Of a DNA stretch of 64,000 nucleotides, positions 1 to 10,698 are shown one piece after another. The DNA comes from Pollenia angustigena. Lineage: Eukaryota; Arthropoda; Insecta; Diptera; Polleniidae. The notes under the pieces were generated by a model. The model was given only the letters and a program-made list of their open reading frames with translations. It had not been told where the DNA came from and made no database searches. Each line of letters opens with the position of its first letter. Within the stretch, counting starts at the first letter, position 1. Both the position numbers and the translations under genes were made by a program. The stretch spans positions 24,948,945-25,012,944 of the forward strand of contig OV884059.1 in assembly GCA_930367215.1 (NCBI GenBank). The letters are read 5' to 3'.

Positions 1-8
1 ACCCCCCA

Positions 9-200
9 GGCCTGTTCTGCAAATCACTTTCACATGTGCCTACTAAAATTACACGTATGATATTTAGTGTCCCGTTTTTGCGTGTTTTGGTGTGATCTTC
101 AATTGCGGAAAGCACACCGAGAAACACAAAAACGTATGTCTTTCAGAACACCACAAAATCACACGAGTGATTTGAGATCACGGGATTTTCCGAACAGGCC
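9..200. repeat. short inverted-repeat element, Harbinger-like termini
   Basis: Imperfect terminal inverted repeats: GGCCTGTTC at the left and GAACAGGCC at the right, each followed inward by an AAATCAC-type block. The terminal GGCCTGTTC resembles PIF/Harbinger ends, and a Harbinger transposase relic lies just to the right, but no target duplication is visible. From 201 to 549 I see only AT-rich decayed sequence that may belong to the same element. Confidence 0.4.
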
Positions 201-549
201 CGTATATCAAAATTTCGATTTCACGGAGTGATGGTAAACGAAACACACTTTCTATTTTTGGTGTTATCTCAATTTTCGCAAAAAGTGGAGTTACCTAGTT
301 TTTTCATGCGGCCACAGGATTAATGATAAGTAATCGTGGAAAAATTTCAAAAAACGATGAAGTCGTATGAGATGTAAAATTTTTTTTCATAATACTTGTC
401 ATTTTCATCACACATGCATTCACACTTTTACATATTACTTGAGTTTTTGACATGTACAAATTCTTGTTATCAGTCTTTCGCGAAGACGACAAGCTTCACG
501 TAGTGGTTCTTCTATTTCGTCATCGTTAGTTGAAATAGCTTCTACATCT

Positions 550-843
550 TGCTTACAGAAGCTGTATAATCCTGACCAATGTCTCTGTAGTAGGAACCAG
601 TCGCAAAGAAAAGTAACGCTGTGCACATTCGAATGGGTTGTGGTATAAACGTATTTTCGACATGTAGGTACTTAACTCATTGAAGAGGACAAGAGCTGCG
701 TCTCTGCTCAAACGATAAAGATCTCTGAATCGCTGCTCCGGAATGCTGAATGGGTCCGTTGCATCCCTTAGTTGTTGGCGATAAAGACGCAACATATTTC
801 GCCGATCAAACTGTTCAGCAGTTGTTAGTGCCGCACTATACAC
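550..843 (-). pseudogene. Harbinger (HARBI1-like) transposase relic
   Basis: The minus strand encodes two pieces of a PIF/Harbinger DDE nuclease in different frames. The first runs from a methionine at 843 and reads FRDLYRLSRDAALVLFNELS, the helical segment before the catalytic domain in this family. Near 640 the frame shifts, and the next frame reads ALLFFATGSYYRDIGQDY, which matches the conserved 'L.F.ATGS.QRDIGQD' block of HARBI1-like proteins. A stop follows about 10 codons later, and nothing of the DDE core is recognisable downstream. The family is about 350 residues, so under a third remains. Family assignment is firm from the motif; the relic is certainly non-functional. Confidence 0.75.
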
Positions 844-1233
844 TTTTCATTTTCACTTGCTTAAATAAATAAAACACAATTGTTGTAATTTGTTTTATTA
901 AATTTTTGTCACCCTTTACTTTATGATTGTTTTTTTTTTTTACTTTATTAATTTCTTTATTCCTTCACTTTTTGGTTTTGTTATTATTTACTTACTTTGT
1001 TGACGTTTCGTTTGCATTTGACATTTGATGACTGGAAATATTCCACTATAAACAGAATTTGTGGTGTCTGTTTTCGCATTCAAATACAGAAACACTTTTA
1101 TCTCACAAATCGAGCAACGATGGAATTTTTTGTTTCACACTTCATATGAGGTACAGGATTTGTTTAGTTTTTAAATTCTTAAATTTTTTTCTAAAGTTTT
1201 TATATCACGCTTTCTTTGACTTTAATATTTTTT
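844..1233. other. AT-rich spacer, nothing recognised
   Basis: T-rich sequence with homopolymer runs. No coding similarity, inverted repeat or RNA gene was recognised. Confidence 0.5.
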
Positions 1234-2616
1234 TATACCCTCCACCACAATTAGTTGTGAAGAGGGTATACTAAGTTTTTCATTCCGTGTGAAACTTTTT
1301 TATTATTCATCTCAGACCCCATAAAGTGTTTATATTATGGGTCCTTGAGTAATTCTAAATCTATTTAGCCATGTCCGTCTGTCCGTTTGTTGAAAACACG
1401 CTCACTTTCGAAAAACTCAAAAGAAATAAACAAACTTAGTGTCAAATTGCTTGCAGTTATCCCAAGCAGCTTGGGATTGAAATCCAGCAAAATTTATTCA
1501 GTATGATCAGAGCTTTGAATCAAAATGTGGAACCAACACCTAAAAAAATTGATAATTTTGTTACAAAAACTTACATAAATGGTGGATTAAAGCACAGAAT
1601 TTTATAAGATTAGGCAAAAATTCGTTTTATTGGACTGGAAATTACGCTGTAAAATTTCATGAAGATCCGTTCAAAATTTACCCTAGGCCCCATATAGGCC
1701 CTTCTCCCGAAAAATAGCTTAGTACGCCCTAAAACGTAAAAAATAATGCAACTAGACCAAATTTGGTACATCATAGTTTTATAGAACAAGAAATGACACT
1801 GTGAAATTTCGTGAATAACGGTCCATAACTTACCCTAGGCCCCATATAAACCATACTACCGGAAAACAGTTTAGTTTTCCTAAAACCGTTATTAACAATG
1901 CTATCATAATATAAATTGGTACGTCACAGTTTTGTAGGACTATAAATGACACTGCGAAATTTCGTGAAGATCAGTCCGTAATTTACCATAAGCCCCATAT
2001 AAGCCCTACTCCTATCGTAACAAAATTTGGTACATAAAAGTTTTATAGGACTAGAAATAAGACTGTAAAATTTCGTGAAGATCAGTTCATAATTTACCGT
2101 AGGCCCCATATAAAGCCCACTCTGGTTAAATAATTAAATACGGCTAAAACCGTAGCATATATAGATATTACGGTAAACTTTCTTCCAGCTTAGCTTCATA
2201 TAGCCAGAAAAAGTGTTATGCAATTATGTGATATAATTTACCTTAGATCCCAATTCACTGCAAACGCTCAAACTAATTGCACCGCTGTATTGAATTATGG
2301 GATGATTGGTTCAAAGCTTACCATGGCTTCAATATAAATTGCCCTCCTGAAAATCATTTAGGTTCGGCTTAAACTTTTACGTATCATAATATTTTACTCA
2401 AGCTAGTTAAAATTGCTAAAAAAAAAAAGCATTAAACTTACTGATTGTCGGTCAATAATTTAATATAGGTTTAAACCGCAATCAATTTTAATGCAGATAT
2501 CTGTTTTTATAAAGATTATAATATTAAATAGACATCATTCAGATATTACTCCTAAAACATTCGAACTGTCGGTGGAGGATATCAAAGATTCGGCACAGCC
2601 GAATATAGCACTCTAA
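1234..2616. repeat. mini-me/DINE-1-like interspersed repeat, copy 1
   Basis: Begins 'TATACCCTCCACC' and ends with 'TTCGGCACAGCCGAATATAG'. It holds the phrase 'GACCCCATAAAG' and the core 'TAGCCATGTCCGTCTGTCCG', the layout of mini-me/DINE-1 (Helitron-related) repeats of Diptera. The middle (about 1610-2120) has four decayed repeats, each with 'GAAATTTCGTGAAGATC' and 'AGGCCCCATATA' blocks. Two related copies lie at 48760-50582 (reverse) and 55969-57775. No coding capacity. Exact Helitron ends were not located, so the family name is by resemblance. Confidence 0.6.
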
Positions 2617-2756
2617 TTTGTTTTTAATGAATATTCTTGCTAACGAATCGTATAAAAATTGCTGGTCAATTATTATACGTTGGTTCAGGCAAGTCAGGTT
2701 TAGCTGAACCGGGTTTCTCTAATTAATTCTCTTTAAAACTTGCGTGTACGTTAAAG

Positions 2757-2995
2757 CGGATCGGCCTATATACAAAAAAAAGAAAAACTGTGCCAGACAC
2801 CTCTAGAATGAAAGACAAATCAATGCAGTTTCTACAGTCGACAAAAGATTTGGTCATCTTATCATGGCTTGACTATGGCTTCATTTTTGCCTTTGATGAC
2901 TTTTTAATCCAACAACAAATTCTGCGGTTTTAACATAGTTATTTTTATGATACACCTAAAAAATGTGACCGTTTTTTTCTTTCACATACATAAAT
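2757..2995. repeat. low-copy interspersed repeat, related to 31618-32000
   Basis: Shares with 31618-32000 the order: GG(T)CGRCCTcc-like start, A-run, 'TGTGCCAG', 'CTAGAATGAAAGA', then 'ATGGCTTYATTTTTG'. Function and family unknown. The surrounding 2617-3092 holds nothing else recognisable. Confidence 0.35.
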
Positions 2996-3092
2996 GTTAC
3001 ATTAAAGCTGTTGGGAAATTCTTTAACTTTTAAGGACTAACGTTAGCGTTACGACAAGGCTGTTATTTTATAATGCTTAAGCCAACAACCAA

Positions 3093-3270
3093 TAGAAGGG
3101 GAATCACTTGGGGCTTAACTGGAAGCCTTGAAGAACTCGATCATGCCGACGACAAGCCCACACATTCAAGGATATGGCAGCAAAACTAGTGCAAATACAA
3201 TCCGCGGCAAGGGATGCAGCTATACATATTACCATACAAAAGACCAAGGTCTTGCGTTTACACACAGAAA
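3093..3270 (+). pseudogene. LINE reverse transcriptase fragment (HADD variant of xADD)
   Basis: The plus strand reads GITWGLTGSLEELDHADD and then, after a frameshift near 3160, DMAAKLVQIQSAARDAAIHI and TKVLRLHTEKI. This is the catalytic C-box region of a LINE reverse transcriptase: a 'G..W.L...LEDLD.ADD' motif followed by the 'M..KL..IQ....GL.IN..KTK' helix. The invariant tyrosine or phenylalanine before ADD is histidine here. Only about 60 residues survive, too few for a clade assignment; RTE-like or R2-like elements carry the closest wording. From 3271 to 3531 I see no further coding sequence. Confidence 0.5.
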
Positions 3271-3531
3271 AAATCAATGTATAATCCTTGAAAATAAGGT
3301 TGATTTTACTTTAACTTGGGAACAACATTATTTTCTTTTAAAATAACTACAATTCATGTTTATTTAATACTTCCGTAAAGTTAGAGCAAAATTACATTAT
3401 TATTGAAATGAAAGTTATTTCAATTTGAAACAAAGTGAATTTCAAGTGGAATCGAATTCTTTTGAGTTTGAAATAATAGTGAGAAGAAGCATCAGAGGCA
3501 ACATATGCGTTAATTTAAGAAACATTAGTCT

Positions 3532-3828
3532 GTGTTCATATGGCTCATGTCTTATTCACATGATTGCTACTTTATAGGCGAGAGGGACGAGGGGAAAAGA
3601 AACGAGTACACAGATGCAGGTACTGTCTTTACGTTTTGCTTTTTCATTCGTTGTTTAATTTTATTATTGTTTTCAATATCAAAAAAGCACACATGCATAT
3701 GCACGACTATACAAAATAAAAAACATGTCGTCAACATGACATGAATCATTTGAAAGCCAATTCATGTTCAAATAAGAAAAAGGAAGAATCTTGTCAATAA
3801 GACATGAGCCGTATGAACTTATGAACAC
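3532..3828. repeat. inverted-repeat element related to the 148-bp palindromic MITE
   Basis: Left arm 'GGCTCATGTCTTATTCACAT' followed by 'GCTACTTTATAGGCGAGAG'; right arm 'AATAAGACATGAGCC'. The 'TTGCTACTTTATAGGCGAGAG' phrase is shared with the palindromic elements at 19091-19238 and 39895-40042, so this looks like a diverged relative with extra sequence between the arms. Confidence 0.5.
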
Positions 3829-4646
3829 TTATAATTATTTATTTTTCTGTAACACATGTTTCACTAGCTTAGGAGGACTTTTTTGTTTTCCCCATTATGG
3901 CCCTATATGTTTTTCGTCATCATTCTACTTTGAAAACTTGATGTACTATTTAACTAAATAACTTTAACAAAAAGAATACGGGAATATTTTTTATAAATAA
4001 TTTTAAACATGAAAATTAAATAAAATGTGTTTTTCATTTTATTGTATAGTTATTGTTTCTATACAAAACAAATAAGACCATACTTTTGTAGAAATTGAAT
4101 ATGATTTTTAATCAACATTGTGCAATGTTAATTTAATATTGATATTTTTTTTCTGTGTGTAGGTACCATAAACCCCCCAATTCAGTAACTCAATTTTAAC
4201 AACATAGCTAAATATTGCAATCAGGTGGCATCTTTGTTAATTAATTAGTATATTTAACGAACACTGTCATCGAGTGCAAACTACTTCTCGTGTGGAACTA
4301 CTTGAAGTACTTTCGAAACTAACAAAACCCATTAAGGTTTTGCTAGTCTGGCGAAAATTGCAAAAATTCGGAAAATTTGCAAACATAGCGAAAATTTTTA
4401 ATATATCAAACAAGCCATTGATTAAAATTGCAAAAATTCGGTAAAATTCGTTAAATTAGCGGACATCCGCAAAAATTTGCAAACAAGGGCTATTTATTAA
4501 AAATCGTTAAAGCTCTAAAGAACCACAAGAAAAAATCGCTTATATCGCGAACATGGCTAAAATTCGCGATAAATTGCAAAATTAAAAAATTAAAAAATAG
4601 GGGAAATTCGCTAACAGCGGCATGATAGAAAAGTCTACCACTTATA
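3829..4646. other. non-coding; decayed GCAAAAATTCG repeats at 4340-4620
   Basis: No gene recognised. The right part holds many irregular copies of 'GCAAAAATTCGG', 'GCGAAAATT' and 'TTTGCAAACAT', giving a crude tandem texture. This may be a decayed minisatellite or the subterminal part of an old element. Confidence 0.4.
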
Positions 4647-5482
4647 GGCTTTTTACACTGATCAACATCTAACATCTACCATCAAAGATGTAGAAAATGT
4701 GAAACACGCGTTTACATTGCTCACATCTAACATCTACCATCAAACAATTATTTTTTTTAATATTTATTTATTGAATCTTCATATAATAAATATGAACTAA
4801 CAATAATGAATCAAATCTTATCGTAATACTTTTTGTGTCCTGCCAGTGCCAGACAACAAATTTCGTCATCACGGTTTTTGTTCACATATGTAGGTGTTTA
4901 TCGCTCTTCTGATTGGGTGAGTGCTGCAGTGTCTCTTCTTCTTAAGCGCGTGTGGCCGCAATGATTAAAAATATTTCGAGCTAGTGGATTTGGGTATTGT
5001 TCAAGCCTTTTTAAATATTTTACTGCATATTTTGTAATCATAGTTTTTACTAATGGCACATTGAGATCCTTATGAATGTTTGAGTTTTTAACATACCAGG
5101 GAGCGGCTGTGATTATTCGAAGAAGTTTATTTTGGCGCCTTTGAATTTTGTCGATATTAGAGGCCGAGGCAGTGTCCCATAGTTGAATATCGTAGCACCA
5201 GATAGGCTTTAAGATAGAGTTGTAAAGTAGAAGCTTGCAATCGATGAATTTGAATGGCTTTTAGTTTCATTTGAGTTAATTTTGCCTCTATATGGCATTT
5301 CCACGTTAATTGCCGATCCAGATGTATACCGAGATATTTTACATGCGAATGTTGAGGAATTATTTGATTATTGATTGTAATAGGGGGGCAAGATTCCCGG
5401 CGCAAAGTGAATGTTATATGTACGCATTTTTGCTCATTGACCATTATCCTCCATTGTCGTAACCATATTTCTAGTTGAAATA

Positions 5483-6745
5483 CAGTCAAATCCCGATAAT
5501 TCGTACCCCGATAAATCGTAATTCCCTCGTTAATTCGTAATTCGTAAAATTTCCATACATTTTGGTCCCCTCGCTAATTCGTATTTTTTTTTTTTTAAAT
5601 AAAATCTTCTTTACCTCTTATAAATCGTAATGGTTTGCTTACTACCATTTATAATTCATAATAAAAACAACAAAACCATGGAAAGAATGATTTTTTGCTT
5701 ACCACTATTTTAGTTTTGCGTGTGTGTGGATTTATTTTCTTAAGATCAGTTTGTTACATCCCAACAAACACGGAGGTTTGATTTCAAATTGAAAATGATT
5801 TGAAATCAAACGTTTTCTCAAACGACAAACGTTTGATAATGATTTGAAAATCATAGCGTTCTCAACAAAAAGGGGAAATTATTTTCAAATTGAAAAATGC
5901 CTTTATTTTCAACTTACTTTCAAACGTAATTCTCAAATGTTTTTCAAATGTGGATTATAAAACAATGTGGAATATAAATAAAAATATTTTAATTTTTTAA
6001 ATTTAAATTTATTATTTATTTAAAAAAACTGTGAGATAAACATTCGGCACCATAGCTTAAAGATGAAATAATGTTCTTTCCGTCCTCTAATTCTTGAAAA
6101 GACAAACAACTTTTCTCCCTTTTATTTTGAGGATTGTAGCACCGCGATCGTTCAACAAACTTTCTTCACTTTCCCATTTTATTCCCATACTCACAAATAA
6201 TTTTTTTTCACAAGAAATAACCTATTCACTTTATATTAAAATTTATTTTTAATAGTAAAACACATGTAACAACAAAGTAAAAAATGTAACTTTGATCGCC
6301 ATTTTTAATGATTACATATATTTTTCGCTTAAGTATTGCCAAGTTTATTTTTGATTTGAATTCAACATTTGACATCAAATTGATAAAACATTTGATATCA
6401 AATGTTTATTTTCAAATCATTATCAATTTGAATTTAAATGTTAAATCAAACAATTGAAAAACGTTTGAGAATTGTGTTTGATGTCAAATGATAAAGTCAT
6501 TTCATATCAAAGGTTTGACTTCGTGTTTGTTGGGATGTATAACTCTTATGTATAATTTTTATATATGTATTTTATTTTTAACAATTGTTTTTTATGTTTT
6601 TTTTATCGTTTTAGTAAATAAATTGAAAAATTCGTATTTATTTCATTTTTAACCCGTTAAACCGAAACCCCGCTAAATCGAAAACCCCAATAATTCGTTA
6701 GAAATGGCTGGCCCCATGCGATTACGAATTATCGGGATTCTACTG
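5483..6745. mobile_element. pogo/Tigger-like non-autonomous element, TA target
   Basis: Inverted termini CAGTCAAATCCCGATAATTC at the left and, reverse complemented at the right, CAGTAGAATCCCGATAATTC. Flanked by TA on both sides (5481-5482, 6746-6747). The other LINE copy reads GAAATATATGATG uninterrupted near 42135, giving a true empty site and proving a TA duplication. Subterminal repeats of 'AATTCGTAA'/'AAATCGTAA' are abundant. No transposase. CAGT ends plus TA target are typical of pogo-like Tc1/mariner elements. Confidence 0.75.
5757..6537. mobile_element. TA-target MITE nested in the pogo-like element
   Basis: Perfect 16-bp inverted termini CATCCCAACAAACACG, flanked by TA (5755-5756, 6538-6539). 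Subterminal repeats of 'TTTGATTTCAAAT' and 'AACGTTTGA' fill both ends. No coding capacity. Third level of nesting inside the LINE and the 4647-8830 element. Confidence 0.7.
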
Positions 6746-9250
6746 TATATGATGCTGTAAGTAACGAAATGCTTCATAACGGTTTTCGTGTAGTTGCTTG
6801 TTGGCTTGTCCGAAATATAAATTTAGTATAATAGAGGGCCCAGGATGCTGCCTTGTGGGACTCCAGCGCCAATGGGCTGAGGTGAACTTAAGAAATTTCC
6901 TTCTTTAATAATAAATTGACGACCGACTAAGTAACTTTCTAGCAGCTTGTGTGTGTTTGCTGGTAAATTTTGCTTCAATTTATGTAATAAGCCTTCATGC
7001 CACCCTTTATCAAAAGCGTGCGAAACATCGGTGAAGAGTGCTGAGCAAAATTTTTTTTCTTCAAATGCTTTTCTTATGACATTTACTATGACATATTTGT
7101 AAACAAGCTAATAGGCCTATATGACTCAACTTTTGAATGATCTTTACCAGGCTGTTGTATCATGGTAACTAAGGAAACCGTCCATTCAAGGCGTAAAATA
7201 GCATTAAAAATTAAAAGAATAATTTTCTTTGCTATGCGAGGTAGCTCTAGAAGCATTTTATTATTAATCTTATCAATACCAGGTGCCTTCTTAGTGTTTA
7301 AGTCACAAATAGCCTTTTCGATTTCTCTTAACTCAAATCTGAGGGAATAGCTGCTCTAGCAGCAACAGGTGGTAACTCGACCGCAATATTGTGAGATATA
7401 TTTGGTGTAAATACGTTTTTCAAGTGACTAACAAACAGATTTCCTTTTTCAATATCGTTTCTTGCCCAACTACCATTTAAGTTTCTTGATGGTGGCTTAG
7501 ATATAACTGGTCATTTTAGATTTCTAGCTGCACGCCATTATGAGTAGTCAGATTGTGGAGTTGCATCAAGTTCCTTAAGATATTTTTCTAGAGAAGCCGT
7601 TTTCTGAGTCTGCAGTTACTTTCTTAGCCTTTTTGTGCACTCTTTTGGTAAGTTCTTAAGTTGAGGAGATCTTTGCACTTGCCACACTCTTCGAGCTCGC
7701 CTTTTTTCAGACAGGAGACGCTCGACATCTGTGGAATATATTTTAATATTTTTTGTTTTTTTTGGGGGGCAATACTGGAATGTTGAACAGCTAGTTTCAG
7801 AAAACTGTCAAAATTAACAATCGAGCGATCTACATTCTCCGGTGTACTAAGCGGAATGTTTTTTGAGCAATGGGTACTGAGAAATTTTTTATATTTTAAC
7901 CAATTTATTTGTGTGGCTGACGTCGCTAAGTAACCTGACGGAGACACAATTCTATTTGGGTTCGATATAGTAACAATTGTAGGTGTGTGGTCGGATGATA
8001 ATTCTAAGGAAGCTTCAACATGAATCGTTTCTGTGGGGAGTTTTTAACCACGCCGAAATTGATAACATCTGGAATTTTTTGTTGATCAGTAGGCCAATAT
8101 GTTGGTTGTCCGCTAGCGACCACATTTAAACCCATTTTAGTGATTGTGTCAAAAAAAACACGACCTTTTGGTGTTATAAGTCGTGACCCCCAGAAGGTAT
8201 GTTTAGCGTTATAATCACCAGCGGCCAGGAAACAGGTTCCTAATGATTTATAATATATATAATATTGGCTTTCTGATATGGAAAATCTAGGTGGAGAGTA
8301 TAAAGAAGAAATTACTAAGTTCAGTCGTTGCTTGCAGATAATCTTCACAATGATCAAACATTAAGTGGTGTTTGATTCGGGCTTTTATCAAAATGGTAGA
8401 GCCTCCACAAGCTCTATCTCGAGGGTCCTTAGTATCATATAGTATATAATTATTGATTTTAAACAAAAATGTCACCATTTTTGAAAGAAAAGGTTTTTTA
8501 AAATAAAAAATGTTTTTTTCTACAAAAGTGCCAAAATTTGCTTAAAAATATAAAAAATACTTAACAAAAAAACATTGCAATAAATAAAAAAAAACTTGAC
8601 AAATGGTAACGCTGCCAAGTGATGCCACAATAATAATAGAACTTATTCCCACTTTTCTAGTGATGACACTTACATAATCGAAAGATGTTCAATGGAATAA
8701 AATGAGATAGGAACATCTTTTAAAGATGTTGGTTTTAAGCCGTATGTATTTTTTATGGAAAGATGTTAACATCTTCGTAAATTGTGGCAAATTGATGGTA
8801 GATCTTTGATGTTGATCAGTGCAAAAAGGCTATTAGTGATTTCCAGTCGTGGATTCAGTGGGGGGGGGGGGGAATAAGGAAATTTCCCCCCCGTAAATTA
8901 TAAAAATATGTTTTGTTAATTTCGATAATACAAGAATTCCCATAATAATATTTTTTTTAATGTACAAAATTTTTGGAAATCCCAGCAAGGTTTTATTTGT
9001 TTTTTTTTTTATGGAATCTCTAACGAAATTTTCAATAAGTATTTTTTTATTGAATCTCTAACGATTTTCAATAAGTATCCACATCTTAATCCTAATAGTT
9101 ATTTATTAGATATTTCCAAAGAAACATTTAGTTTACCGTATTCAATTACTTATTATTCTACATTCAATCCCAGCAGGTGCCATCTATATTCAAAGACTAA
9201 ACGTTTGACTTGATAATGCGTGCGGCTAAATTATTAAAAAGCCTTAGTAT

Positions 9251-10242
9251 TTGCAATATTTATGTATAAATGTGTTATATGAATCAAAATTCTATTCGAT
9301 AATTTTTGACGAAAGCACTGATTTGTCGGGGAAAAGCCAGATTTCCTTATCTTTTAAATATTTCAACATACAACAAAAAGTTTTTAGCTTTGTTGTAAAC
9401 GCTTTTGAAGAGGCTTCAAAAGATATTGATGACATTGATGTGTCAATTGATGCGAAGGCACTCTCATCAATAGTTCTTAAAATTTTGACAAATTTTGGTC
9501 TTGACCTAAAAAATTGTGTAGGAGATGGAACAGATGGGCGTCCTCTGATGTCAGCAGAAAATGGAGCTGTTCAAAATTTCTGGAAAAGCGACAAATCCGA
9601 AACAAACTCCTTGCTATTCCCATAAATCGAACAACTCAATTTCTAAGAGCAATAAAGTGCCATTAATACAAAAAGTTGTATCATTTGTTAAGAAACGACA
9701 AAATTTTTTAAATATAATCATCCCAAGCGAAACTCTGTTTTAGCAAAGTATTTGGGAGCCAAACTCTCTTCATTATGCGTCTTTGCAACAAGTGTACATC
9801 ATATAGTAGAACCTTTGGAAAAAATTGGAGCTCACTTAGTACTTTTAAATTTATTTGCGGAATATACATATTAAGTGTGATACCTATTGTAACACAGCCA
9901 CTTAGTATCATTTTACAAAAGCAAGATATAGATCTTCAAAAAGGATCAAGCCTTATCAAAATTTTTATCATGTGCCTTGAAGAAAAAAGAAATAAAGCCG
10001 AAGAACAATTTAAAGCGATTTTTGAAAAAGTTTAAGTTATTTGCGTTCAAATCGAGGTTCCAATCGAAAAGACAAAATTTGAACGCAATAATCACTTCCA
10101 AAACGTTGAAGATTACTACCGAGTTTTAGGTTACATTCCTCTTATTGAATTTATTTTAGAAGATCTCAAAACATCTTTCCCAATAGATTGATATATAACC
10201 ATTTTTTGGCCTTTCAAAAGAGAAAGCTTCAACTTATATATA
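9251..10242 (+). pseudogene. hAT transposase, N-terminal and central part (broken)
   Basis: Reads YSIIFDESTDLSGKSQISLS, the first catalytic aspartate region of DUF4371/ZMYM-type hAT transposases, then DLKNCVGDGTDG (second aspartate block), followed by frameshifts. Later pieces read SISKSNKVPLIQKVVSFVK, KYLGAKLSSLC, and KTKFERNNHFQNVEDYYRV in successive frames up to the insertion point of the inner element at 10243. This is the 5' half of the outer hAT gene; the C-terminal dimerisation part resumes on the far side of the inner element. Several stops and frameshifts make it non-functional. Related host proteins (ZMYM1, THAP12-like) share this fold, but the flanking TIRs identify it as a transposon. 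Confidence 0.75.
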
Positions 10243-10250
10243 GTATTTAG
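10036..10250. other. target duplication and tail of broken hAT gene
   Basis: The decayed hAT frame continues to GTATTTAG (10243-10250), the left copy of the inner element's 8-bp target duplication. The identical right copy is 18632-18639. Confidence 0.7.
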
Positions 10251-10698
10251 TAGAGTTGTCAACCGATTAAGAATAATTCGATTAATCGATCAAACAAAAA
10301 CAAACTCTTGTTCGAATAATTTTAAAATGGCGATTTTCGAATAACAAATAAATCGATTAAATTATGTCGATTAATCGAACAATTTTTTTTTTATTAAAAA
10401 ATAAATTAATAAAATACTAATAAGAAATCAAAGCTTAGAATTTGTTAAGTAGGCAAAAACCGTGTTAAGTATTCATTGTATTTCAAAAATGTATCTTATG
10501 TTCGTATTAAACAAATCTTTGATAAACAATTGTAACAGCTGTTTTCTTTTAAAATCAAACGTTAAACAATTTCCATGAAATTTCCGTATGTGCTCAACTT
10601 TTTTTTTTTTGCTAAAACCTGTACTTTTTTTGTTTTATATTAGTCTAGGCGACATAAAATAGAGGTTTAAAAAAAAAAAATTTTAAGAAGTCTACCAT

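Larger units (their letters stand above)
4749..8478 (-). mobile_element. Jockey-type LINE, copy 1 (broken, minus strand)
   Basis: Retroelement encoding an apurinic-like endonuclease plus reverse transcriptase. The 3' end is the T-run near 4749. Endonuclease pieces lie at 8357-8004 (LAAGDYNAKHTFWGSRL, the 'GDFN..H..WG' block) and 7947-7624. RT C-terminal sequence lies at 5489-5157 (VNEQKCVHITFTLRR, VKYLGIHLDRQLTWK). Comparison with copy 2 (41401-43323) shows a roughly 130-bp deletion near 7100 that removes RT sequence, a small deletion near 5235, many frameshifts, and a pogo-like insertion at 5483-6745. Dead copy. Its close similarity to copy 2 makes it useful as an empty site. Confidence 0.8.
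4647..8830. mobile_element. inverted-repeat DNA element carrying a LINE insertion
   Basis: Ends are imperfect inverted repeats: left 'GGCTTTTTACACTGATCAAC', right (reverse complement) 'GCCTTTTTGCACTGATCAAC'. Just inside both ends is 'ATCTACCATCAA', repeated twice at the left. The region between is mostly a minus-strand LINE (4749-8478); the element itself is about 450 bp of non-coding sequence. Target duplication is unclear. The outer hAT begins 13 bp beyond the right end. Confidence 0.45.

Noticed and set aside
3128..3346. 72-codon frame as a gene
   Set aside because: It is a different frame over the LINE RT scrap; the conserved words occur in the other frames.
9251..10242. A host ZMYM/THAP12-like gene
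   Set aside because: It is broken, lies between matching hAT termini with an 8-bp flank match, and its C-terminus follows after the nested insertion.
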